A DNA stretch of 64,000 nucleotides from Crossaster papposus (lineage: Eukaryota; Echinodermata; Asteroidea; Velatida; Solasteridae). The stretch's first letter is position 1. The number at the start of each line of letters is the position of its first letter. This document shows, in pieces, positions 9,855-22,000 of the stretch. The notes below the pieces were generated by a model. It was not told the DNA's origin, made no database searches, and was given only the letters and a program-made list of their open reading frames with translations. The stretch is from NCBI GenBank assembly GCA_037893245.1, contig JBAIAA010000013.1:496001-560000 (forward strand). The letters run 5' to 3'. The position numbers and the translations under genes were made by a program.

Positions 9855-10760
9855 TCATGTAAATTTAGAAAAACAACAAACAAAATAAAAGCAGACATTC
9901 TAAAAACATTCTAAAATAATTATTAAATTTGAATAACAGTGAAGCAAAAATACCTCTTTAGCAGGGCGAGGTTTCGGTCCTCGGGCCTCTGGGTTATGGG
10001 CCCATCACGCTTCCCACTGCACCACTCTGCGTAACTATTTGTAATGAAAATGAAATCACTTTCAAGGAAATAATTATCCTGAGCAGACCGAGGTTGTGGT
10101 CAACCAAACTCTCGGGTACTGACCAAGAAAGTGTCTACTTTGTCACTCCGAGTCGAGTACCTCATGTCATACCAAAAACTTGTTAGCAGAGCGAGGTTTC
10201 GATCTTCGGACCTCTGGGTTATGGGCCCAGCACGCTTCAACTGCGCCACTATGCCTCATGTAAATTTAGAAAATGCAAACAAAATGAAAGCAGACATTCT
10301 AAAAACATTCTACAATATTTATTAAATGTGAATAGCAGTGAAGCAAAAATACCTCGATAGCAAAGCGAGGTTTTGGTCCTCGGACCTCTGTGTTATGGGC
10401 CCATCACGCTCCCGCTGCACTACTCTGCGTAACTATTTTTAATGAAAATGAAATCCCTATCAAATACAAAATTATCCTGAGCAGACCGAGGTTGTGATCA
10501 TCCGAACTCTCGGTTACTGACCAAGAAAGGGTGTACTTTGTCACTCTGAGTCGAGTACTTCAAGTCATACCAAAAACTTATTAGCAGCAGAACGAGGTTT
10601 TGATCCTCGGCACTCTGGGTTATAGGCCCAGCAAGCTTCCACTGCGCCACCATGCCTCATGTAAATTTAGAAAAACAACAAACAAAATAAAAGCAGACAT
10701 TCTAAAATGATTCTAAAATATTTATTAAATTTGAATAACAGTGAAGTAAAAATACCTCTT

Positions 10761-10832
10761 TAGCAGAGCGAGGTTTCGGTCCTCGGGCCTCTGGGTTATG
10801 GGCCCATCACGCTCCCACTGCACCACTCTGCG
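10761..10832 (-). tRNA. tRNA-iMet-like, subfamily B2, anticodon CAT (representative)
   Basis: Acceptor CGCAGAG/CTCTGCT pairs except at 1:72; discriminator A73. A box TGGTGCAGTGGG fits the Pol III consensus. The loop is CCCATAA, though base pair 27:43 is A:G. T-arm CGAGG-ACCGAAA-CCTCG has T55 changed to C in an otherwise good B box. T5 terminator at 10748-10752. Many B2 copies have one extra base in the D-loop (for example 9959-10031, 73 nt). The Ngaro element sits at the 3' end of a B2 copy. Confidence 0.6.
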
Positions 10833-12761
10833 TAACTATTTGTAATGAAAATGAAATCACTTTCAAGGAAATAATTATCCTGAGCAGACCGAGGTTGTGG
10901 TCAACCAAACTCTCGGCTACTGACCAAGAAAGTGTCTACTTTGTCACTCCGAGTCGAGTACCTCATGTCATACCAAAAACTTGTTAGCAGAGCGAGGTTT
11001 CGATCCTCGGACCTCTGGGTTATGGGCCCCGCACGCTTCAACTGCGCCACTATGCCTCATGTAAATTTTGAAAATGCAAACAAAATGAAAGCAGACATTC
11101 TAAAAACATTCTACAATATTTATTAAATGTGAATAGCAGTGAAGCAAAAATACTTCGTTAGCAAAGCGAGGTTTTGGTCCTCGGACCTCTGTGTTATGGG
11201 CCCATCACGCTCCCGCTGCACTACTCTGCGTAACTATTTTTAATGAAAATGAAATCCCTATCAAATACAAAATTATCCTGAGCAGACCGAGGTTGTGATC
11301 ATCCGAACTCTCGGTTACTGACCAAGAAAGGGTCTACTTTGTCACTCTGAGTCGAGTACTTCAAGTCATACCAAAAACTTGTTAGCAGCAGAACGAGGTT
11401 TTGATCCTCGGCACTCTGGGTTATAGGCCCAGCAAGCTTCCACTGCGCCACCATGCCTCATGTAAATTTAGAAAAACAACAAACAAAATAAAAGCAGACA
11501 TTCTAAAAACATTCTAAAATAATTTTTAAATTTGAATAACAGTGAAGCAAAAATACCTCTTTAGCAGGGCGAGGTTTCGGTCCTCGGGCCTCTGGGTTAT
11601 GGGCCCATCACGCTTCCCACTGCACCACTCTGCGTAACTATTTGTAATGAAAATGAAATCACTTTCAAGGAAATAATTATCCTGAGCAGACCGAGGTTGT
11701 GGTCAACCAAACTCTCGGGTACTGACCAAGAAAGTGTCTACTTTGTCACTCCGAGTCGAGTACCTCATGTCATACCAAAAACTTGTTAGCAGAGCGAGGT
11801 TTCGATCTTCGGACCTCTGGGTTATGGGCCCAGCACGCTTCAACTGCGCCACTATGCCTCATGTAAATTTAGAAAATGCAAACAAAATGAAAGCAGACAT
11901 TCTAAAAACATTCTACAATATTTATTAAATGTGAATAGCAGTGAAGCAAAAATACCTCGTTAGCAAAGCGAGGTTTTGGTCCTCGGACCTCTGTGTTATG
12001 GGCCCATCACGCTCCCGCTGCACTACTCTGCGTAACTATTTTTAATGAAAATGAAATCCCTATCAAATACAAAATTATCCTGAGCAGACCGAGGTTGTGA
12101 TCATCCGAACTCTCGGTTACTGACCAAGAAAGGGTGTACTTTGTCACTCTGAGTCGAGTACTTCAAGTCATACCAAAAACTTATTAGCAGCAGAACGAGG
12201 TTTTGATCCTCGGCACTCTGGGTTATAGGCCCAGCAAGCTTTCACTGCGCCACCATGCCTCATGTAAATTTAGAAAAACAACAAACAAAATAAAAGCAGA
12301 CATTCTAAAAACATTCTAAAATATTTATTAAATTTGAATAACAGTGAAGTAAAAATACCTCTTTAGCAGAGCGAGGTTTCGGTCCTCGGGCCTCTGGGTT
12401 ATGGGCCCATCACGCTCCCACTGCACCACTCTGCGTAACTATTTGTAATGAAAATGAAATCACTTTCAAGGAAATAATTATCCTGAGCAGACCGAGGTTG
12501 TGGTCAACCAAACTCTCGGCTACTGACCAAGAAAGTGTCTACTTTGTCACTCCGAGTCGAGTACCTCATGTCATACCAAAAACTTGTTAGCAGAGCGAGG
12601 TTTCGATCCTCGGACCTCTGGGTTATGGGCCCCGCACGCTTCAACTGCGCCACTATGCCTCATGTAAATTTTGAAAATGCAAACAAAATTAAAACAGACA
12701 TTTTAAAAACATTCTACAATATTTATTAAATGTGAATAGCAGTGAAGCAAAAATACCTAGT

Positions 12762-12833
12762 TAGCAAAGCGAGGTTTTGGTCCTCGGACCTCTGGGTTAT
12801 GGGCCCATCACGCTCCCGCTGCACTACTCTGCG
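12762..12833 (-). tRNA. tRNA-iMet-like, subfamily B1, anticodon CAT (representative)
   Basis: Acceptor CGCAGAG/CTTTGCT (1:72 mismatch, one G:T), D-arm GTGC-AGCGGGA-GCGT, anticodon loop CCCATAA with 27:43 mismatched, T-arm CGAGG-ACCAAAA-CCTCG. The B box is weakened at positions 55 and 57. T5 terminator at 12749-12753. It is the least canonical of the CAT-bearing subfamilies and is probably a pseudogene. Confidence 0.5.
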
Positions 12834-15800
12834 TAACTATTTTTAATGAAAATGAAATCCGTATCAAATACAAAATTATCCTGAGCAGACCGAGGTTGTG
12901 ATCATCCGAACTCTCGGTTACTGACCAAGAAAGGGTCTACTTTGTCACTCTGAGTCGAGTACTTCAAGTCATACCAAAAACTTGTTAGCAGCAGAACGAG
13001 GTTTTGATCCTCGGCACTCTGGGTTATAGGCCCAGCACGCTTCAACTGCGCCACCATGCCTCATGTAAATTTAGAAAAACAACACACAAAATAAAAGCAG
13101 ACATTCTAAAAACATTCTCAAATATTTATTAAATGTTAATAGCAGTGAAGCAAAAATACCTCGTTAGCAAAGCGAGGTTTTGGTCCTCGCACCTCTGGGT
13201 TATGGGCCCATCACGCTCCCGCTGCACTACTCTGCGTAACTATTTTTAATGAAAATGAAATCCCTATCAAATACAAAATTATCCTGAGCAGACCGAGGTT
13301 GTGATCATCCGAACTCTCGGTTACTGACCAAGAAAGGGTCTACTTTGTCACTCTGAGTCGAGTACTTCAAGTCATACCAAAAACTTGTTAGCAGCAGAAC
13401 AAGGTTTTGATCCTCGGCACTCTGTGGGTTATAGGCCCAGCAAATGCAAACAAAATGAAAGCAGACATTCTAAAAACATTCTACAATATTTATTAAATGT
13501 GAATAGCAGTGAAGCAAAAATACCTCGTTAGCAAAGCGAGGTTTTGGTCCTCGGACCTCTGGGTTATGGGCCTATCACGCTCCCGCTGCACTACTCTGCG
13601 TAACTATTTTTAATGAAAATGAAATCCGTATCAAATACACAATTATCCTGAGCAGACCGAGGTTGTGATCATCCGAACTCTCGGTTACTGACCAAGAAAG
13701 GGTCTACTTTGTTACTCTGAGTCGAGTACTTCAAGTCATACCAAAAACTTATTAGCAGCAGAACGAGGTTTTGATCCTCGGCACTCTGGGTTATAGGCCC
13801 AGCAAGCTTCCACTGCACCACCATGCCTCATGTAAATTTAGAAAAACAACAAACAAAATAAAAGCAGACATTCTAAAAACATTCTAAAATAATTATTAAA
13901 TTTGAATAACAGTGAAGCAAAAATACCTCTTTAGCAGAGCGAGGTTTCGGTCCTCGGGCCTCTGGGTTATGGGCCCATCACGCTTCCCACTGCACCACTC
14001 TGCGTAACTATTTGTAATGAAAATGAAATCACTTTCAAGGAAATAATTATCCTGAGCAGACCGAGGTTGTGGTCAACCAAACTCTCGGGTACTGACCAAG
14101 AAAGTGTCTACTTTGTCACTCCGAGTCAAGTACCTCATGTCATACCAAAAACTTGTTAGCAGAGCGAGGTTTCGATCCTCGGACCTCTGCGTTATGGGCC
14201 CAGCACGCTTCAACTGCGTCACTATGCCTCATGTAAATTTAGAAAATGCAAACAAAATGAAAGCAGACATTCTAAAAACATTATACAATATTTATTAAAT
14301 GTGAATGGCACTGAAGCAAAAATACCTAGTTAGCAAAGCGAGGTATTGGTCCTCGGACCTCTGGGCTATGGGCCCATCACGCTCCCGCTGCACTACTCTG
14401 CGTAACTATTTTTAATGAAAATGAAATCCCTATCAAATACAAAATTATCCTGAGCAGACCGAGGTTGTGATCATCCGAACTCTCGGTTACTGACCAAGAA
14501 AGGGTCTACTTTGTCACTCTGAGTCGAGTACTTCAAGTCATACCAAAAACTTATTAGCAGCAGAACGAGGTTTTGATCCTCGGCACTCTGGGTTATAGGC
14601 CCAGCAAGCTTCCACTGCGCCACCATGCCTCATGTAAATTTAGAAAAACAACAAACAAAATAAAAGCAGACATTCTAAAAACATTCTAAAATAATTATTA
14701 AATTTGAATAACAGTGAAGCAAAAATACCTCTTTAGCAGAGCGAGGTTTCGGTCCTCGGGCCTCTGGGTTATGGGCCCATCACGCTTCCCACTGCACCAC
14801 TCTGCGTAACTATTTGTAATGAAAATGAAATCACTTTCAAGGAAATAATTATCCTGAGCAGACCGAGGTTGTGGTCAACCAAACTCTCGGGTACTGACCA
14901 AGAAAGTGTCTACTTTGTCACTCCGAGTCAAGTACCTCATGTCATACCAAAAACTTGTTAGCAGAGCGAGGTTTCGATCCTCGGACCTCTGGGTTATGGG
15001 CCCAGCACGCTTCAACTGCGTCACTATGCCTCATGTAAATTTAGAAAATGCAAACAAAATGAAAGCAGACATTCTAAAAACATTATACAATATTTATTAA
15101 ATGTGAATAGCAGTGAAGCAAAAATACCTAGTTAGCAAAGCGAGGTATTGGTCCTCGGACCTCTGGGCTATGGGCCCATCACGCTCCCGCTGCACTACTC
15201 TGCGTAACTATTTTTAATGAAAATGAAATCCCTATCAAATACAAAATTATCCTGAGCAGACCGAGGTTGTGATCATCCGAACTCTCGGTTACTGACCAAG
15301 AAAGTGTCTACTTTGTCACTCCGAGTCAAGTACCTCATGTCATACCAAAAACTTGTTAGCAGAGCGAGGTTTCGATCCTCGGACCTCTGGGTTATGGGCC
15401 CAGCACGCTTCAACTGCGTCACTATGCCTCATGTAAATTTAGAAAATGCAAACAAAATTAAAGCAGACATTCTAAAAACATTATACAATATTTATTAAAT
15501 GTGAATAGCAGTGAAGCAAAAATACCTAGTTAGCAAAGCGAGGTTTTGGTCCTCGGACCTCTGGGTTATGGGCCCATCACGCTCCCGCTGCACTACTCTG
15601 CGTAACTATTTTTAATGAAAATGAAATCCCTATCAAATACAAAATTATCCTGAGCAGACCGAGGTTGTGATCATCCGAACTCTCGGTTACTGACCAAGAA
15701 AGGGTCTACTTTGTCACTCTGAGTCGAGTACTTCAAGTCATACCAAAAACTTGTTAGCAGCAGAACAAGGTTTTGATCCTCGGCACTCTGTGGGTTATAG

Positions 15801-18800
15801 GCCCAGCAAGCTTCCACTGCGCCACCATGCCTCATGTAAATTTAGAAAAACAACAAACAAAATAAAAGCAGACATTCTAAAAACATTCTAAAATATTTAT
15901 TAAATTTGAATAACAGTGAAGTAAAAATACCTCTTTAGCAGAGCGAGGTTTCGGTCCTCGGGCCTCTGGGTTATGGGCCCATCACGCTCCCACTGCACCA
16001 CTCTGCGTAACTATTTGTAATGAAAATGAAATCACTTTCAAGGAAATAATTATCCTGAGCAGACCGAGGTTGTGGTCAACCAAACTCTCGGCTACTGACC
16101 AAGAAAGTGTCTACTTTGTCACTCCGAGTCGAGTACCTCATGTCATACCAACAACTTGTTAGCAGAGCGAGGTTTCGATCCTCGGACCTCTGGGTTATGG
16201 GCCGAGCACACTTCAACTGCGCCACTATGCCTCATGTAAATTTAGAAAATGCAAACAAAATGAAAGCAGACATTCTAAAAACATTCTACAATATTTATTA
16301 AATGTGAATAGCAGTGAAGCAAAAATACCTCGTTAGCAAAGCGAGGTTTTGGTCCTCGGACCTCTGGGTTATGGGCCCATCACGCTCCCGCTGCACTACT
16401 CTGCGTAACTATTGTTAATGAAAATAAAATCCGTATCAAATACAAAATTATCCTGAGCAGACCGAGGTTGTGATCATCCGAACTCTCGGTTACTGACCAA
16501 TAAAGGGTCTACTTTGTCACTCTGAGTCGAGTACATCAAGTCATACCAAAAACTTGTTAGCAGCAGAACGAGGTTTTGATCCTCGGCACTCTGGGTTATA
16601 GGCCCAGCACGCTTCAACTGCGCCACCATGCCTCATGTAAATTTAGAAAAACAACACACAAAATAAAAGCAGACATTCTAAAAACATTCTCAAATATTTA
16701 TTAAATGTTAATAGCAGTGAAGCAAAAATACCTCGTTAGCAAAGCGAGGTTTTGGTCCTCGGACCTCTGGGTTATGGGCCCATCACGCTCCCGCTGCACT
16801 ACTCTGCGTAACTATTTTGTTAATGAAAATGAAATCCCTATCAAATACAAAATTATCCTGAGCAGACCGAGGTTGTGATCATCCGAACTCTCGGTTACTC
16901 ACCAAGAAAGGGTCTACTTTGTCACTCTGAGTCAAGTACTTCAAGTCATACCAAAAACTTGTTAGCAGCAGAACAAGGTTTTGATCCTCGGCACTCTGTG
17001 GGTTATAGGCCCAGCAAGCTTCCACTGCGCCACCATGCCTCATGTAAATTTAGAAAAACAACAAACAAAATAAAAGCAGACATTCTAAAAACATTCTAAA
17101 ATAATTATTAAATTTGAATAACAGTGAAGCAAAAATACCTCTTTAGCAGAGCGAGGTTTCGGTTCTCGGGCCTCTGGGTTATGGGCCCATCACGCTTCCC
17201 ACTGCACCACTCTGCGTAACTATTTGTAATGAAAATGAAATCACTTTCAAGGAAATAATTATCCTGAGCAGACCGAGGTTGTGGTCAACCAAACTCTCGG
17301 CTACTGACCAAGAAAGTGTCTACTTTGTCACTCCGAGTCGAGTACCTCATGTCATACCAAAAACTTGTTAGCAGAGCGAGGTTTCGATCCTCGGACCTCT
17401 GGGTTATGGGCCGAGCACGCTTCAACTGCGCCACTATGCCTCATGTAAATTTAGAAAATGCAAACAAAATGAAAGCAGACATTCTAAAAACATTCTACAA
17501 TATTTATTAAATGTGAATAGCAGTGAAGCAAAAATACCTCGTTAGCAAAGCGAGGTTTTGGTCCTCGGACCTCTGGGTTATGGGCCCATCACGTCCCCGC
17601 TGCACTACTCTGCGTAACTATTTTTAATGAAAATGAAATCCGTATCAAATACAAAATTATCCTGAGCAGACCGAGGTTGTGATCATCCGAACTCTCGGTT
17701 ACTGACCAAGAAAGGGTCTACTTTGTCACTCTGAGTCGAGTACTTCAAGTCATACCAAAAACTTCTTAGCAGCAGAACGAGGTTTTGATCCTCGGCACTC
17801 TGGGTTATAGGCCCAGCAAGCTTCCACTGCGCCACCATGCCTCATGTAAATTTAGAAAAACAACAAACAAAATAAAAGCAGACATTCTAAAAACATTCTA
17901 AAATAATTATTAAATTTGAATAACAGTGAAGCAAAAATACCTCTTTAGCAGAGCGAGGTTTCGGTCCTCGGGCCTCTGGGTTATGGGCCCATCACGCTTC
18001 CCACTGCACCACTCTGCGTAACTATTTGTAATGAAAATGAAATCACTTTCAAGGAAATAATTATCCTGAGCAGACCGAGGTTGTGGTCAACCAAACTCTC
18101 GGGTACTGACCAAGAAAGTGTCTACTTTGTCACTCCGAGTCAAGTACCTCATGTCATACCAAAAACTTGTTAGCAGAGCGAGGTTTCGATCCTCGGACCT
18201 CTGGGTTATGGGCCCAGCACGCTTCAACTGCGTCACTATGCCTCATGTAAATTTAGAAAATGCAAACAAAATGAAAGCAGACATTCTAAAAACATTATAC
18301 AATATTTATTAAATGTGAATAGCAGTGAAGCAAAAATACCTAGTTAGCAAAGCGAGGTTTTGGTCCTCGGACCTCTGGGCCCATCACCCTCCCGCTGCAC
18401 TACTCTGCGTAACTATTTTTAATGAAAATGAAATCCCTATCAAATACAAAATTATCCTGAGCAGACCGAGGTTGTGATCATCCGAACTCTCGGTTACTGA
18501 CCAAGAAAGGGTCTACTTTGTCACTCTGAGTCGAGTACTTCAAGTCATACCAAAAACTTATTAGCAGCAGAACGATGTTTTGATCCTCGGCACTCTGGGT
18601 TATAGGCCCAGCACGCTTCAACTGCGCCACCATGCCTCATGTAAATTTAGAAAAACAACACACAAAATAAAAGCAGACATTCTAAAAACATTCTAAAATA
18701 ATTATTAAATTTGAATAACAGTGAAGCAAAAATACCTCTTTAGCAGAGCGAGGTTTCGGTCCTCGGGCCTCTGGGTTATGGGCCCATCACGCTTCCCACT

Positions 18801-18965
18801 GCACCACTCTGCGTAACTATTTGTAATGAAAATGAAATCACTTTCAAGGAAATAATTATCCTGAGCAGACCGAGGTTGTGGTCAACCAAACTCTCGGGTA
18901 CTGACCAAGAAAGTGTCTACTTTGTCACTCCGAGTCGAGTACCTCATGTCATACCAAAAACTTGT

Positions 18966-19037
18966 TAGCAGAGCGGGGTTTCGATCCTCGGACCTCTGGG
19001 TTATGGGCCCATCACGCTCCCGCTGCACTACTCTGCG
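18966..19037 (-). pseudogene. Hybrid tRNA copy (B1 5' half, A1 3' half)
   Basis: Read on the minus strand, the 5' half is B1-like (acceptor CGCAGAG, D-loop AGCGGGA) and the 3' half A1-like (loop ATCGAAA). The switch lies in the shared anticodon segment. Reciprocal-type hybrids, A1 5' half with B2 3' half, occur at 22176-22247, 26760-26831, 29741-29812, 34324-34395 and 38107-38178. Total length stays 72 nt in all, so exchange was in register. Confidence 0.75.
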
Positions 19038-22000
19038 TAACTATTTTTAATGAAAATGAAATCCCTATCAAATACAAAATTATCCTGAGCAGACCGAGGT
19101 TGTGATCATCCGAACTCTCGGTTACTGACCAAGAAAGGGTCTACTTTGTCACTCTGAGTCGAGTACTTCAAGTCATACCAAAAACTTGTTAGCAGCAGAA
19201 CAAGGTTTTGATCCTCGGCACTCTGTGGGTTATAGGCCCAGCAAGCTTCCACTGCGCCACCATGCCTCATGTAAATTTAGAAAAACAACAAACAAAATAA
19301 AAGCAGACATTCTAAAAACATTCTAAAATATTTATTAAATTTGAATAACAGTGAAGTAAAAATACCTCTTTAGCAGAGCGAGGTTTCGGTCCTCGGGCCT
19401 CTGGGTTATGGGCCCATCACGCTCCCACTGCACCACTCTGCGTAACTATTTGTAATGAAAATGAAATCACTTTCAAGGAAATAATTATCCTGAGCAGACC
19501 GAGGTTGTGGTCAACCAAACTCTCGGCTACTGACCAAGAAAGTGTCTACTTTGTCACTCCGAGTCGAGTACCTCATGTCATACCAACAACTTGTTAGCAG
19601 AGCGAGGTTTCGATCCTCGGACCTCTGGGTTATGGGCCGAGCACACTTCAACTGCGCCACTATGCCTCATGTAAATTTAGAAAATGCAAACAAAATGAAA
19701 GCAGACATTCTAAAAACATTCTACAATATTTATTAAATGTGAATAGCAGTGAAGCAAAAATACCTCGTTAGCAAAGCGAGGTTTTGGTCCTCGGACCTCT
19801 GGGTTATGGGCCCATCACGCTCCCGCTGCACTACTCTGCGTAACTATTGTTAATGAAAATAAAATCCGTATCAAATACAAAATTATCCTGAGCAGACCGA
19901 GGTTGTGATCATCCGAACTCTCGGTTACTGACCAATAAAGGGTCTACTTTGTCACTCTGAGTCGAGTACTTCAAGTCATACCAAAAACTTGTTAGCAGCA
20001 GAACGAGGTTTTGATCCTCGGCACTCTGGGTTATAGGCCCAGCACGCTTCAACTGCGCCACCATGCCTCATGTAAATTTAGAAAAACAACACACAAAATA
20101 AAAGCAGACATTCTAAAAACATTCTCAAATATTTATTAAATGTTAATAGCAGTGAAGCAAAAATACCTCGTTAGCAAAGCGAGGTTTTGGTCCTCGGACC
20201 TCTGGGTTATGGGCCCATCACGCTCCCGCTGCACTACTCTGCGTAACTATTTTGTTAATGAAAATGAAATCCCTATCAAATACAAAATTATCCTGAGCAG
20301 ACCGAGGTTGTGATCATCCGAACTCTCGGTTACTCACCAAGAAAGGGTCTACTTTGTCACTCTGAGTCAAGTACTTCAAGTCATACCAAAAACTTGTTAG
20401 CAGCAGAACAAGGTTTTGATCCTCGGCACTCTGTGGGTTATAGGCCCAGCAAGCTTCCACTGCGCCACCATGCCTCATGTAAATTTAGAAAAACAACAAA
20501 CAAAATAAAAGCAGACATTCTAAAAACATTCTAAAATAATTATTAAATTTGAATAACAGTGAAGCAAAAATACCTCTTTAGCAGAGCGAGGTTTCGGTTC
20601 TCGGGCCTCTGGGTTATGGGCCCATCACGCTTCCCACTGCACCACTCTGCGTAACTATTTGTAATGAAAATGAAATCACTTTCAAGGAAATAATTATCCT
20701 GAGCAGACCGAGGTTGTGGTCAACCAAACTCTCGGCTACTGACCAAGAAAGTGTCTACTTTGTCACTCCGAGTCGAGTACCTCATGTCATACCAAAAACT
20801 TGTTAGCAGAGCGAGGTTTCGATCCTCGGACCTCTGGGTTATGGGCCGAGCACGCTTCAACTGCGCCACTATGCCTCATGTAAATTTAGAAAATGCAAAC
20901 AAAATGAAAGCAGACATTCTAAAAACATTCTACAATATTTATTAAATGTGAATAGCAGTGAAGCAAAAATACCTCGTTAGCAAAGCGAGGTTTTGGTCCT
21001 CGGACCTCTGGGTTATGGGCCCATCACGTCCCCGCTGCACTACTCTGCGTAACTATTTTTAATGAAAATGAAATCCGTATCAAATACAAAATTATCCTGA
21101 GCAGACCGAGGTTGTGATCATCCGAACTCTCGGTTACTGACCAAGAAAGGGTCTACTTTGTCACTCTGAGTCGAGTACTTCAAGTCATACCAAAAACTTC
21201 TTAGCAGCAGAACGAGGTTTTGATCCTCGGCACTCTGGGTTATAGGCCCAGCAAGCTTCCACTGCGCCACCATGCCTCATGTAAATTTAGAAAAACAACA
21301 AACAAAATAAAAGCAGACATTCTAAAAACATTCTAAAATAATTATTAAATTTGAATAACAGTGAAGCAAAAATACCTCTTTAGCAGAGCGAGGTTTCGGT
21401 CCTCGGGCCTCTGGGTTATGGGCCCATCACGCTTCCCACTGCACCACTCTGCGTAACTATTTGTAATGAAAATGAAATCACTTTCAAGGAAATAATTATC
21501 CTGAGCAGACCGAGGTTGTGGTCAACCAAACTCTCGGGTACTGACCAAGAAAGTGTCTACTTTGTCACTCCGAGTCAAGTACCTCATGTCATACCAAAAA
21601 CTTGTTAGCAGAGCGAGGTTTCGATCCTCGGACCTCTGGGTTATGGGCCCAGCACGCTTCAACTGCGTCACTATGCCTCATGTAAATTTAGAAAATGCAA
21701 ACAAAATGAAAGCAGACATTCTAAAAACATTATACAATATTTATTAAATGTGAATAGCAGTGAAGCAAAAATACCTAGTTAGCAAAGCGAGGTTTTGGTC
21801 CTCGGACCTCTGGGCCCATCACCCTCCCGCTGCACTACTCTGCGTAACTATTTTTAATGAAAATGAAATCCCTATCAAATACAAAATTATCCTGAGCAGA
21901 CCGAGGTTGTGATCATCCGAACTCTCGGTTACTGACCAAGAAAGGGTCTACTTTGTCACTCTGAGTCGAGTACTTCAAGTCATACCAAAAACTTATTAGC

